Source of the DNA: Mycolicibacterium neoaurum | GTDB lineage: Bacteria; Actinomycetota; Actinomycetes; Mycobacteriales; Mycobacteriaceae | NCBI RefSeq assembly: GCF_036946495.1 | Contig: NZ_JAQIIX010000002.1 | Coordinates: forward strand, 3,100,001-3,164,000 | Reading direction: 5' to 3' | DNA: 64,000 nt | Shown here: positions 35,712 through 44,303 of the stretch, in pieces | Layout: each line of letters begins with the position of its first letter | Numbering within the stretch: the first letter of the stretch is position 1 | The notes under the pieces: generated by a model | Database searches by the model: none | What the model was told of the DNA's origin: nothing | Seen by the model: the letters and a program-made list of their open reading frames with translations, nothing else | Position numbers and translations under genes: made by a program

Positions 35712-36602
35712 TTACTGCTGATCACCCAGCTGGAAACGGACGTCGGTGCGATCGTGTTGGAAGCCCGACAGCCGGCATGCATTGACCCATTCGCGATCGT
35801 CGGAGTCGACGTAGATGACGAGTCCGGTGAGTCCCTCGCGACCGACGGTATCGGCGGCCGCTGCCAGCAGTGCCCGTCGGGTGTTAGCCGTGGCATCGGG
35901 CGGGACACGATATCCGGTGAGGGTGGCGCACCTGCCGAACTCTTCCGACTCCACCGGGTCGAAGTCGATCCGGACAACTCCGGTGATCTGATCATCCATC
36001 CGCACGGCGTGTGTCACGGCGATACCGATGCCTCCCGTCCAGCCCAGCTCGCCCACCTCGGCCGCCGAGATCGATTGCATGGTGGCCGACCCGCCCGTCC
36101 GGTCGGGCGCGGCCGGACAGATCAGCTTCCAGATGCGTCGCGTGCGGGGTATCAGGAAGCGGTCGCTGAGACGCCCGGCGGCGGGGTGATTGCCCTGCGC
36201 CCATGAGGTGATCTGATGAGCTCCGGTACCCAGCCAGCCATCGGGCGTCGTGGTGTCCAGACCTACGCGCTCGAGTAACAGGGTGGTGATGCCGATCGAC
36301 CGCAGCCGCGGTTCGATCACCAGCGTGGCCTCCGATGTGCCGTCCGAGCCGATCACCATGCGCAGCAGACCGGCGATCTGCTCCGGGTGATCGTGTTCGT
36401 TCAGCAGCGACGCGTACGGCAACATCCAGATCAGTAGGTGGCGTGTGCCCGAAGCCGGATCTGCCATCGAATCGAGCACGTCGCGGATCTTGATCGTCGT
36501 GTACTCGGGCTCGGCGTCGTAACTGGCGGCCCGCTCCAACATATCGGTCAGTTCGGCGATTTCGGGCGGGGACAGCTCGGTGCGCCATTCGTACTTGATC
36601 AT
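35712..36602 (-). CDS. GNAT acetyltransferase-like protein (MshD-like, tandem)
   Basis: A 296-residue protein resembling mycothiol synthase MshD in length and ends: it begins YEWRTELSPPEIAEL and ends with YVDSDDREWVNACRLSGF, like the C-terminal GNAT of MshD. The N-terminal GNAT half has IEPRLRSIGITTLLL in place of the usual R/Q-x-x-G-x-G/A acetyl-CoA loop, so it may not bind acetyl-CoA. It is 8 bp downstream of the Rieske gene and so cotranscribed. Role unknown, perhaps acylation of a pathway compound. Confidence 0.65.
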   Translation of the reverse strand: MIKYEWRTELSPPEIAELTDMLERAASYDAEPEYTTIKIRDVLDSMADPASGTRHLLIWMLPYASLLNEHDHPEQIAGLLRMVIGSDGTSEATLVIEPRLRSIGITTLLLERVGLDTTTPDGWLGTGAHQITSWAQGNHPAAGRLSDRFLIPRTRRIWKLICPAAPDRTGGSATMQSISAAEVGELGWTGGIGIAVTHAVRMDDQITGVVRIDFDPVESEEFGRCATLTGYRVPPDATANTRRALLAAAADTVGREGLTGLVIYVDSDDREWVNACRLSGFQHDRTDVRFQLGDQQ

Positions 36603-36609
36603 CGGCGCA

Positions 36610-37791
36610 TCACTCGGCTGCTGCTCGCCCTTCGGCGAGCAGCTTCTTGATCTCCCGCCGGAAAACCTGATTCGCCGTCTCGTTGCGGCCCAGCAACATG
36701 CCGCCGGCGTCCGCGCTGCCCATACCGCGCTGGGAGTTGCGCAGCAGCGGGAAATCTTCGTTGTGCAGGACGGCCAGCAGGATGTCCCAGTTCTTCTCCC
36801 ACCGGCGCGCCCAATGCGACTCTTCCAGACCGGATTCCTCGACCGGAGGCACCATCAGGCGCTGTTCCATCCGGGACTTGGTCGGGTCGGTGGGGTGTGG
36901 GCGGAATGTCAACAGCTGAAAGTGATCCGGCTGTCGAAGCAAGGTGCTGTTGGGAAGTAAAAAGTGGGTCTCTGTGACGTAGTTGTCCAGCGGTGTATCG
37001 CCGGGGTCCTCTTCCAGCCATCGATCGATCGATTTGCGCGGAGCGATGAAGCGCACGTGCCGCCCGAAGTCCTCGAACGCCATCACGTTGGTGTGGATGA
37101 CCTTGCCCGCGGTGTTGGGGTGCGCGTACTGGATGTGGTAACCGTCCAAGAACGCGTCCTGCATGATCTTCCAGTTGGTGGGCTCGTCGAAGCCGCCGGC
37201 GCGGAAGCACACCAACTTGTCGAGGTTGTACCCGGCCACGATGGCATCCATCTCCGGGCCCAGCCACGACGCGACGTCGATCTCGGCGTGCGCGTTGTCG
37301 ATCACCCAGACGAAGCCGTGACGCTCTTCGCATGGAATCTCGACCAGGCCGTGCTCGGCGCGGTCGATCTCACCGAAGGTGTTGTCCCTGGTTACCATGC
37401 GCAACTTGCCATCAGGGTCGTAGGACCACCGGTGGTACGGGCACGAGAAGAACCGGCAGCGTCCCTTCTCGGCCTCCTCCAGCAGTGCGCCACGGTGACG
37501 GCACAGGTTCACGAACGTACGAACGCTACCGTCCTTCTGCCGCACCACGATGATGCTGTTCCGCGGCATCTGCACCGTGATGAAGTCATATGTCTTCCCG
37601 ATTTCGGAGCTGTGGCAGACGATCGAGGGCACTCGTCCGAAGACGTAATCGCGCTCCTCCTGTGCGATCACCGGATCGGTGAACTCGTGCGCCTCGAATT
37701 CGACGACGTCGTCGAACTTGTCGGTGGTCTCGTTGCGCAAGAGTTCCAGCGCCCGGCGGATACGATCCTGGCGAGGAAGTGATGTGGTCAT
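36610..37791 (-). CDS. Rieske non-haem iron oxygenase, alpha subunit
   Basis: A 393-residue ring-hydroxylating-type oxygenase. The Rieske [2Fe-2S] site is C-x-H-x17-C-x2-H starting at CRHRG (about residue 97). The mononuclear iron region is NWKIMQDAFLDGYHIQYAH with the Asp/His/His set. Length is usual for KshA- or phthalate-type alpha subunits that need no beta subunit. The reductase at 27189 is the likely electron donor. It lies between the MshD-like gene and the second P450, 6 bp from the latter. Substrate unknown. Confidence 0.93.
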   Translation of the reverse strand: MTTSLPRQDRIRRALELLRNETTDKFDDVVEFEAHEFTDPVIAQEERDYVFGRVPSIVCHSSEIGKTYDFITVQMPRNSIIVVRQKDGSVRTFVNLCRHRGALLEEAEKGRCRFFSCPYHRWSYDPDGKLRMVTRDNTFGEIDRAEHGLVEIPCEERHGFVWVIDNAHAEIDVASWLGPEMDAIVAGYNLDKLVCFRAGGFDEPTNWKIMQDAFLDGYHIQYAHPNTAGKVIHTNVMAFEDFGRHVRFIAPRKSIDRWLEEDPGDTPLDNYVTETHFLLPNSTLLRQPDHFQLLTFRPHPTDPTKSRMEQRLMVPPVEESGLEESHWARRWEKNWDILLAVLHNEDFPLLRNSQRGMGSADAGGMLLGRNETANQVFRREIKKLLAEGRAAAE

Positions 37792-37797
37792 GGTGGG

Positions 37798-39030
37798 CTA
37801 CTTCGTTTCGGGTGTGAAGGTGATGGGCATGCGTGCGCAACCGCGCACCTGGGTCGAGTGAAACACCGGCGGATCGTTCTCGACGAGGGCGTAGTCAGGA
37901 ATCCGGCGGTGCATCTCCTCAAGTGCGATGTTGAGCTCGATCCGGCCGAGGTGCGAGCCCAGGCACCGGTGCACACCGGCACCGAAGGACAGGTGCCGAT
38001 TCGGGGATCGGGTGATGTCCAGCAGACCCGGATCAACGAACTGTTCGGCATCTCGGTTGGCGGCACAGAGCATCAGGATCAGCTGGTCGTCCTTGGCGAT
38101 GGTGACACCGCCGATCTCGACGTCCTTGGTGGCGCGGCGGCCAGGGATGACGGCGGCCTCGATGCGAAGGATCTCCTCGACCGCCTTGGGCATGATCGAC
38201 GGATCGGCGATCAGCGCAGCGCGTTGTTCGGGATTCTTGGACAGGTGGGCAACCGTCCAGGCCAGCGATCCCTGGACGGTGTGCAGTCCACCCATCAGCA
38301 GCAGGAAGAACATCCGGAACAGCTCTTCGTCGTTGAGCAGCCGCTTGCCGTCGAGCAGTTCGACTTCGGTGTGGATGAGCGCCGAGGTGGCGTCATCGCC
38401 CGGATTGGCGCGGCGCTCGGCGATGATGTTGTTGAAGTAGCCGGCGATGGTCATCGCCGCCATCATCATGACCTGTTCGGATTCCTCTTTGGTTCCGCCG
38501 GGCTTGCCGAACAGCACGGCGTCGGTCGCTTCGGTGAACATCGGGGCGTCCGTGAGCGGCCAGTCCATCAGGGCGAGGAAGACCCGTGCAGGCAGTTCGT
38601 GGGCGAACTGGGAGATGAATTCGGCCTCGCCGGTCGGCGCGAACTGGTCGATCAACTCGTTCACGACCATGCGGATGTCATCGCCGAGCTTCTTCATGCG
38701 CTGCGGGCTGAACAGCGGCTGCAGCGCATGCCGATAGGCGGTGTGATCCGGCGGATCGAGTTCCAGCGGAATGAATCTGCCGAAGTCGGCGGGCGTCACC
38801 AGATTGTTCGGGTAGCTGGAAAAGGTTTCGGCATCGGTGAGGATGTCGAAGACCTCCCGGTAGTGCGTCACGATCCAGTGACCGCCGTGCGCGGTGGAGT
38901 AGACGATCGGCCCCTTGGCTGCCAACTCGGCGATGCGGGCCTGCATGTTGTCGACGGGGTGCGCCAAGGCGGCGTCGTACACGTCGAAGTCCACCAGAAG
39001 GTCCGCGGGAACTTTCTCGAGTGTCGTCAT
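37798..39030 (-). CDS. Cytochrome P450 monooxygenase (second paralogue)
   Basis: A 410-residue P450 close to the one at 3455: both share YSTAHGGHWIVT, FSSYPNNL, and the I-helix GLHTVQG where His replaces the usual acid. The haem loop is FGAGVHRCLGSH, with Cys at about 356. ATG 39030 is chosen (MTTLEKVPADLLVDFDVYD); the frame up to 39099 has no ribosome site. It is second in the operon SDR-P450-Rieske-GNAT-ligase. The ferredoxin at 40181 is the likely electron carrier. Confidence 0.94.
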   Translation of the reverse strand: MTTLEKVPADLLVDFDVYDAALAHPVDNMQARIAELAAKGPIVYSTAHGGHWIVTHYREVFDILTDAETFSSYPNNLVTPADFGRFIPLELDPPDHTAYRHALQPLFSPQRMKKLGDDIRMVVNELIDQFAPTGEAEFISQFAHELPARVFLALMDWPLTDAPMFTEATDAVLFGKPGGTKEESEQVMMMAAMTIAGYFNNIIAERRANPGDDATSALIHTEVELLDGKRLLNDEELFRMFFLLLMGGLHTVQGSLAWTVAHLSKNPEQRAALIADPSIMPKAVEEILRIEAAVIPGRRATKDVEIGGVTIAKDDQLILMLCAANRDAEQFVDPGLLDITRSPNRHLSFGAGVHRCLGSHLGRIELNIALEEMHRRIPDYALVENDPPVFHSTQVRGCARMPITFTPETK

Positions 39031-39059
39031 TTGTCTATGTCTCCGTGTATGTTCCGTCG

Positions 39060-39926
39060 TCAGGGGGCGGGCTGCGGATTGAGGTCTTCGTCGAACCACA
39101 TGCCGACGCGCGACAGCGTGCCACCGTCGGTTGCGCCGATGGTGGCGCCCGAGATATAGGCGGATTCGTCGCTGACGAGGAAGAGCGCCACGTTGGCGTT
39201 GTCGGTCAGCGAAGGTGGCCGCGACAGTTTGAGCGGAATGGGGGAGACGGTGGGATTCCAGGGCCCGGCGACCTCTTCGTAGGACTGCCCGACGACCGGG
39301 GTTCCGGGCGGCATCAGGAAGTTGGGCGACATACCGTGCGTGGGAGCGATGGCGTTGACGCGGATTCCGAAGCGTCCCAGGTCAAGTGCCAACCCTCGGA
39401 CGAGTCCGTTTACGCCCGCCTTGGTGGCCGAGTACATCGCGATGCTGTGATAAGCAACCAGGGAGGCCGCCGAAGACGTGGCAAGGATGGTGCCGCCGCC
39501 GTTGGCCTTGAGTGCGGGAATGGCTGCCTGTGCGGTGTACACGACACCGGAGAGGTTCACCCCCAGCACGTCCTGCCAGTCCTGTTCGGTCAAATCCTCG
39601 AAGGCGACAAATTCGCCGCCGGCCACCGTGGGAACGCCACCACGGGACACGACACCGGCGTTCGCCCAGGCGATGTCGAGCTTTCCGTAATGGTCCACCG
39701 TCTGGTTCACAGCATCAGTGATCTGCGCGCGATCGGAGACATCGGCGGTGATCGCGATGGCATCACCCCCGGCCTCTTCGACCAGCTTGAGTGATTGCGC
39801 GGCACGATCGGCGTCGATGTCGACTATTGCGACCCGGGCGCCCTCGCTGGTGAACCGTTGGGCGCAATGCCGTCCCAGTCCGGAGCCGGCCCCGGTGATC
39901 AACGCAACCTTGCCCTGCAGTCTCAT
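39060..39926 (-). CDS. Short-chain dehydrogenase (mycofactocin-type SDR layout possible)
   Basis: A 288-residue SDR: TGAGSGLG at 12-19, ANAG, SSAAS, YSATK. It is longer than usual SDRs because of an insert after VNAIAP (THGMSPNFLMPPGTPVVG), the region that in some actinobacterial SDRs shields a non-exchangeable nicotinamide cofactor. That is suggestive only. It has a strong AAAGGAGG Shine-Dalgarno at ATG 39926 and is first in the leftward P450/Rieske operon. Likely dehydrogenates the P450 product. Confidence 0.9.
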   Translation of the reverse strand: MRLQGKVALITGAGSGLGRHCAQRFTSEGARVAIVDIDADRAAQSLKLVEEAGGDAIAITADVSDRAQITDAVNQTVDHYGKLDIAWANAGVVSRGGVPTVAGGEFVAFEDLTEQDWQDVLGVNLSGVVYTAQAAIPALKANGGGTILATSSAASLVAYHSIAMYSATKAGVNGLVRGLALDLGRFGIRVNAIAPTHGMSPNFLMPPGTPVVGQSYEEVAGPWNPTVSPIPLKLSRPPSLTDNANVALFLVSDESAYISGATIGATDGGTLSRVGMWFDEDLNPQPAP

Positions 39927-40032
39927 GACCCTCCTTTGGGTATGCGGTGGATTGCCCTCGTGCGGCGCGGCGCGGACCGATGCGGGCGCGCTCCGACCCC
40001 GCAGTGGCTGTGATCCGTGCCACTAACGTTTT

Positions 40033-40053
40033 AAACCTTACGACAATAGATAT
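40033..40053 (+). promoter_or_regulatory. Operator-like site upstream of the SDR-P450-Rieske operon (site H)
   Basis: AAACCTTA at 40033-40040, then CGACAATAGATAT. Same length and spacing as sites A and B, with ATAG in the inverted half. It ends 107 bp from the ATG at 39926 and about 130 bp from the ferredoxin stop. Confidence 0.45.
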
Positions 40054-40180
40054 GGTGCGTCAACAAAGCGGGCTGCGATTCGCCCGCAAGCGGGTTGAAT
40101 TTGCAGCTCAGGTAGTCAATAGGCCGACATTGTGGCGCGGTGGCGAGCTGCGCGGACAAGCCGATTTTGCGATATGCGGG

Positions 40181-40375
40181 TCAGTCCTCGTCGATGATGA
40201 GGGCCAGTTCGGGGCAGGCCGCCGCACCGTCGCGGGTGGTCGACTCCTCGTCGGCAGGCACCGTGTGGTCCTCCATGATGGAGTAGCCCTCGTCATCGAT
40301 CGGGAAGATGTCAGGGTCTGCTGCAAAGCACTGTGCGTGTCCGGCGCACCTACTGCGTTCGAGTCGAATCTTCAT
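40181..40375 (-). CDS. P450-type [3Fe-4S] ferredoxin
   Basis: A 64-residue ferredoxin with Cys10-x5-Cys16 (CAGHAQC) and a distal Cys54-Pro (AACPELAL). The missing second Cys of the first triplet, replaced by His/Ala, marks the [3Fe-4S] type that donates electrons to actinobacterial P450s. ATG 40375 has GAAGGGA 6 nt upstream. The frame continues far upstream as a 630-codon antisense of the aldehyde dehydrogenase, which is not a gene. It is adjacent to the P450 operon and divergent from the ALDH. Confidence 0.93.
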   Translation of the reverse strand: MKIRLERSRCAGHAQCFAADPDIFPIDDEGYSIMEDHTVPADEESTTRDGAAACPELALIIDED

Positions 40376-40493
40376 GGGAATCCCTTCGGGTCGGCGTGAA
40401 CCTGGCGGCGACGTCGTCGCTCGATGGATCCGTGGTTTATGGCCCATCGCAAACGTCATGAGGTATATTGCAGGACAACCGATTAAGCTCGGT

Positions 40494-40514
40494 AAAACTA
40501 TAGGTGTTAGCCAC
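40494..40514 (+). promoter_or_regulatory. Operator-like site between ferredoxin and ALDH genes (site I)
   Basis: AAAACTAT at 40494-40501, then AGGTG and TTAG. It lies 119 bp upstream of the ferredoxin ATG and 141 bp upstream of the ALDH GTG, so it could serve both divergent genes. Confidence 0.45.
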
Positions 40515-40654
40515 GTTGCGGTCCAGATCCGAAGTGCACACCCCGGGTGCGGACCAACCGGCAGTCCTGGGCCACGGCAATCCGAATCGCACTGCCGATC
40601 GAGAAGCCGATCTTTGCCGCGTCCGCGCCGCCGCCGATCAGTAGGGAGTTCGAT

Positions 40655-42220
40655 GTGTCCGGACCAACGGCTGAGGCCACCACCTCCGATCGCGGATCGG
40701 TCCGATCCGGCCAGATCACCGTCCGGTGTCCGGCGACCGGTGAGGTCGTCGGAACGGTTCCCAACCTCGATCGCGAGGGCATCGCTGGACAGTGCGCTGA
40801 TCTGCGCCGGGCGCAGCCGGCGTGGGAATCCCTCGGCCCGCAGGGGCGCAGCATCCATCTGTTGCGGTGGCTGGACTGGTTGCTGGACAACGAACGGCGG
40901 CTGTTGATGTTGGTTCAAAAGGAAACCGGCAAATCGTGGGCAGACGCCTCGATGGAGATGTCGGTGGTCGTCGATGTGATCAACTACTTTGCCGCCAACG
41001 CCGCGGCATTCCTGCAAGACCGGCACGTCAAGCCGGCCGGCCCCGCGAATTCGTTGCGGCGGCTGAGGGTGCAGGTGCGTCCACACCAATTGGTCGGTCT
41101 GATCACACCCTGGAACGGGCCCTTGGCGGGACCGATGATGGACGTGGTCGGCGCTCTGACCGCCGGGGCGGCGGTCATATCGAAGCCCTCCGAGGTCACT
41201 CCGCTGGCGTGGAGTGAGGCTGTCCGCGGGTGGCGCGATGAGATCGGCGCACCGCCGGTCCTCGACGTCGCCACCGGTACCGGCGACGCGGGAAGCGCCG
41301 TGGTCGATCAGGCGGACATGGTGATGTTCACCGGGTCGGTGCGCACGGGCCGCGCGATCGCCGTGCGATGCGCGGAGCGACTCATTCCGTGCAGCCTGGA
41401 GCTCGGCGGAAAGGACGCGTTGATCGTGCTCGCCGACGCCGATCTGGAACGCGCTGCCGGCGCCGCGGTGTGGGGCGGGATGACCAACTCCGGGCAAGCA
41501 TGCGTCGGGGTGGAACGGGTGTACGTGGAAGCCCCCGTGTACGACGAGTTTGTGGAGTTGGTCACGGGCAAGGTGTCCGCGCTGCGACAGGGTATGGACG
41601 CGCCGGGCAGCTTCGCCAGCGATATCGGCGCCATGGTGACCACCGCGCAGGTGGACATCGTGGCCGATCATGTGGCCGACGCGGTAGCCAAGGGCGCGCG
41701 CGTGCTTGTGGGTGGGCAGCGCGGTGCGGGCAACACCTTTCAACCTACGGTGCTGGTCGATGTCGACCACTCGATGAGATGTATGCGGGAGGAGACCTTC
41801 GGGCCGACGCTGGCCATCATGCGCGTCGACGACGAAGACGAGGCGATCGCAATGGCCAATGACTCGGAATACGGTTTGAGTTCGAGTTTGTGGACCCGCG
41901 ACCGGGCACGTGCAGAGCGGCTCTCCCGGCGTATCGAGGCAGGATCGGTGTCGGTCAACAACGCTCTGGTGGCGACTTTTCAGATGCCGGTGCCGATGGG
42001 TGGATGGAAGAACTCCGGTCTGGGGTCCCGGTTCGGTGGGGCGGCGGGCGTGTTGAAGTACTGCCGTCAGCAATCGGTGGTGGAGGAGCGCTTCACGCCG
42101 AAATCTGAACCGATGTGGTATCCGGTCAACCCGACTCGGTCACGGCTGATGTCGCGGGCAGTGCGGTTCCTCGGCGCCCACGACTGGCGCCGGCGGTTGG
42201 ATCTCCGAGGCCGACGGTGA
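40655..42220 (+). CDS. Aldehyde dehydrogenase (succinic-semialdehyde-type family)
   Basis: A 521-residue ALDH. Motifs: ITPWNGPL, FTGSVRTGRA, Glu base in LELGGKDA, Cys nucleophile in SGQACVGVE, EETFGPTL. The start is GTG 40655, which has AGGGAG 6 nt upstream; the frame to 40547 is not needed. A C-terminal extension of about 50 residues beyond the core (from ERFTPKSEP on) is basic and may contact membrane or partners. It precedes the TetR regulator by 111 bp. It is a second acid-forming enzyme for the locus. Confidence 0.92.
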   Translation: MSGPTAEATTSDRGSVRSGQITVRCPATGEVVGTVPNLDREGIAGQCADLRRAQPAWESLGPQGRSIHLLRWLDWLLDNERRLLMLVQKETGKSWADASMEMSVVVDVINYFAANAAAFLQDRHVKPAGPANSLRRLRVQVRPHQLVGLITPWNGPLAGPMMDVVGALTAGAAVISKPSEVTPLAWSEAVRGWRDEIGAPPVLDVATGTGDAGSAVVDQADMVMFTGSVRTGRAIAVRCAERLIPCSLELGGKDALIVLADADLERAAGAAVWGGMTNSGQACVGVERVYVEAPVYDEFVELVTGKVSALRQGMDAPGSFASDIGAMVTTAQVDIVADHVADAVAKGARVLVGGQRGAGNTFQPTVLVDVDHSMRCMREETFGPTLAIMRVDDEDEAIAMANDSEYGLSSSLWTRDRARAERLSRRIEAGSVSVNNALVATFQMPVPMGGWKNSGLGSRFGGAAGVLKYCRQQSVVEERFTPKSEPMWYPVNPTRSRLMSRAVRFLGAHDWRRRLDLRGRR

Positions 42221-42229
42221 ACCGCGGCG

Positions 42230-42250
42230 AATATCTGCGCGCGTTAGTTT
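42230..42250 (-). promoter_or_regulatory. Operator-like half site upstream of the TetR gene (site J)
   Basis: On the minus strand AAACTAACGCG, identical to the reverse of the right half of site C (27084-27094). It starts 102 bp before the TetR ATG. The left half is degenerate. It suggests autoregulation by the TetR protein. Confidence 0.35.
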
Positions 42251-42331
42251 GCGTCGCGACGGGGGACCGGTCGTACAGTGTGACGATGCGCAGTTTCTCT
42301 GACCAGCACCGCGACGCGCGGGACATGTGAG

Positions 42332-42985
42332 ATGGCCCGTCCTTCCAAGCCGTTGATCAGTAAGACCGCCGCTGTCGAGGCGTCCATCGAGATCATCGAT
42401 GCCGAGGGTATCGGCGCCTTCAGCCTGCCGCGGCTCGCAGCCCACATGGGGGTGCGCGCACCGTCGCTCTATCACCATTTCGAAGACAAGAACGACATCA
42501 TGACTGCCATCGCGCGCCACATCGCGGGCAGATCGGTGATCAAGCCGCGACGTGCACCCGGGCCGGATTGGCCGGAGTATTTCGTGAGCCTGGCGTTGAA
42601 CTTCCGGCAGTCGGTGCTGCGGCATCGCAACGCGGCCACCGTGTTGATCGAGCACCTCCCGCGCGAGACGCTGGTCGGCAGCTTCGAGAGCGCCGCCAAG
42701 TTCCTTCAGGATTCCGGTGTTCCGGCGCACCTGCACATCGCGATCCTTGATGGCATGGAGACGTTGTGTATCGGTGCGGTGCTGGCCGAGGCTGCCCGTA
42801 AACCCCGGACGCGCCACGCGCTGTTCCCGCCGCTGGACCCCGAGGAGTTTCCGCACCTGACCGGAGCCGTCGAGGCCAACGAGTTGACGGTCAAGGAGCT
42901 CTTCGCCGAGCGGATCCGCAGCTTCTTGTACGGCGTGATGATCAACGAGGACTATCAGGGGCGCTCCGAGGAAACCTCGGCCTGA
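42332..42985 (+). CDS. TetR-family transcriptional regulator (candidate regulator of the cluster)
   Basis: A 217-residue TetR repressor. The HTH is FSLPRLAAHMGVRAPSLYHH (about residues 30-49) and the C-terminal ligand domain resembles TetR_C (QDSGVPAHLHIAILDGMETL). It is the only regulator inside the P450/CaiB/Ltp2 region, and a half site like those at the cluster promoters lies upstream of it. The usual logic would be repression lifted by a pathway CoA thioester. This link is inferred and not shown. Confidence 0.88.
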   Translation: MARPSKPLISKTAAVEASIEIIDAEGIGAFSLPRLAAHMGVRAPSLYHHFEDKNDIMTAIARHIAGRSVIKPRRAPGPDWPEYFVSLALNFRQSVLRHRNAATVLIEHLPRETLVGSFESAAKFLQDSGVPAHLHIAILDGMETLCIGAVLAEAARKPRTRHALFPPLDPEEFPHLTGAVEANELTVKELFAERIRSFLYGVMINEDYQGRSEETSA

Positions 42986-43100
42986 CAGTCAACAGTTGGA
43001 TTTCGACTTCGTCGGTGCCATGCGCAGGGCCGACTCCTTTTCAACCAAAAGCTCGTCGATAGGTTTTGCGACCGAAGAGATCCCGCATTTCCTTGCGTGA

Positions 43101-43715
43101 CTAGGTGGTCCGTGCGAGCCAGATGGTGCGCCGCCCGCACGTGGGGTCTTCGACAGCGTGGGCGATGAGCGCGAAGCCGTTGTCGGCGAGCAGAGTGCGG
43201 TATTCGGTTGGGTCGAGGCTGGCGTGGTAGAGCGGTTCGCCTCGGTAATTGCCGATCTGCACGCCAGCTGATGGACCGGTATTGAACATGAGCGCTGCAC
43301 CAGGCGCCGCGTGTTGTGCAAAAGTCGCGAACATGTGCCGTTGATGATGTGGCGAGAGATGAAAAAGGCTGTCCCACGCAATGATTCCACCGTATCGGCC
43401 GTAGAGGTCCAGCGAGCGCATGTCGGCGACATCCCATCGATGGTCCGGGAAACGCGTCCTGGTCATCGAGATCATCTCGCTGGATGAGTCGACCCCGTGA
43501 AGCAGGCATCCCTGATTGATCAGGTACTGGCCGATCGGTACTGCTGTCCCGCAACCCACGTCGAGGACGGTGCGACGCTGAGTGGGTAGGCATGCCACGA
43601 ATCGGTCCAGCCACGCGCGTTCGACCAGCCGGTCACTCCGGTCGCGCGCCCATGCCTGCGCGTGACGGTCGTACAGCTCGATCACCTGATCAGCATCGGG
43701 ATGCTCGTCTACCAC
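43101..43715 (-). CDS. Class I SAM-dependent methyltransferase
   Basis: A 204-residue protein with the SAM motif VLDVGCGTAVPIG at about 50-62, an acidic strand-2 end (GVDSS) and WDSLFHLSPHHQ downstream. Small stand-alone methyltransferases of this sort act on small molecules or are of unknown substrate. It is not obviously part of an operon: a gap of about 115 bp separates it from the convergent TetR gene. The start ATG 43715 has no strong ribosome site. Confidence 0.82.
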   Translation of the reverse strand: MVDEHPDADQVIELYDRHAQAWARDRSDRLVERAWLDRFVACLPTQRRTVLDVGCGTAVPIGQYLINQGCLLHGVDSSSEMISMTRTRFPDHRWDVADMRSLDLYGRYGGIIAWDSLFHLSPHHQRHMFATFAQHAAPGAALMFNTGPSAGVQIGNYRGEPLYHASLDPTEYRTLLADNGFALIAHAVEDPTCGRRTIWLARTT

Positions 43716-43875
43716 ACTGACCAGTATGGCCGCGCCGGTGGCCGTTTACCTCGATGCAGTGCGGTCCTTCTAGATTGGTGGGCTGGATGCCCGGCGCACG
43801 AAATTCCGGCCGAATGGCTGAGCGAAGCCGCCAGATGGCGGATCGCGGACCTGGCACCGTCGCGGTGACCATCGG

Positions 43876-44295
43876 ATGGTGAGAACGCGAATCGTCAAAG
43901 CGCCCGTGTCCGCACGCACACATCGCCGTGCGTCCCCAGGCAGGAGCATCGACGCGGCACGGGTTTGGGCGCGGTTCGGTCGGCCGTTGGCCGTCGTCAC
44001 CGTCGCGTGCGGGCTGCTGGCGTCCACTGCCGGAATGGCCAATGCAGAAGACATAAAGCCGAATCCGAGCTCTCCTGTGGCGGGCCCGGTGGCCAAGGAT
44101 GGTGTCCGCACGGCGAAGCCGGGGATCGCCAACGGGGGGACGTCAAAGATCCGGGTGGCTGAGCCGGGGAAGCCTGTGCTCCCGGTGGGCGGTGTGGTGC
44201 GGGAATCGCAGCGTGCCGTTCCCGCTATCAAGGGTGGCTCGGGGGCTTTCCGGCCTGGCCCGTTCCGCAGGAGCCCAGCGCTCGGGAAGTGGTAG
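43876..44295 (+). CDS. Putative exported Pro/Gly-rich protein
   Basis: A 139-residue frame from ATG 43876 with an arginine-rich start, then a signal-peptide-like segment (LAVVTVACGLLASTAGMANA, cut before EDIKPN) and a Pro/Gly-rich mature tail (KPNPSSPVAGPVAKDG). The antisense frame over the same bases is also long but has no such signal, so I prefer this strand. No family recognised. It abuts a transporter remnant. Confidence 0.45.
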   Translation: MVRTRIVKAPVSARTHRRASPGRSIDAARVWARFGRPLAVVTVACGLLASTAGMANAEDIKPNPSSPVAGPVAKDGVRTAKPGIANGGTSKIRVAEPGKPVLPVGGVVRESQRAVPAIKGGSGAFRPGPFRRSPALGKW

Positions 44296-44303
44296 AGCAG
44301 TGA

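Noticed and set aside
40376..42073. Long minus-strand open frame continuing from the ferredoxin
   Set aside because: It is antisense to a clear aldehyde dehydrogenase, rich in Arg/His/Gly and without motifs. Only the last 64 codons, with their own ATG and Shine-Dalgarno, form the ferredoxin.
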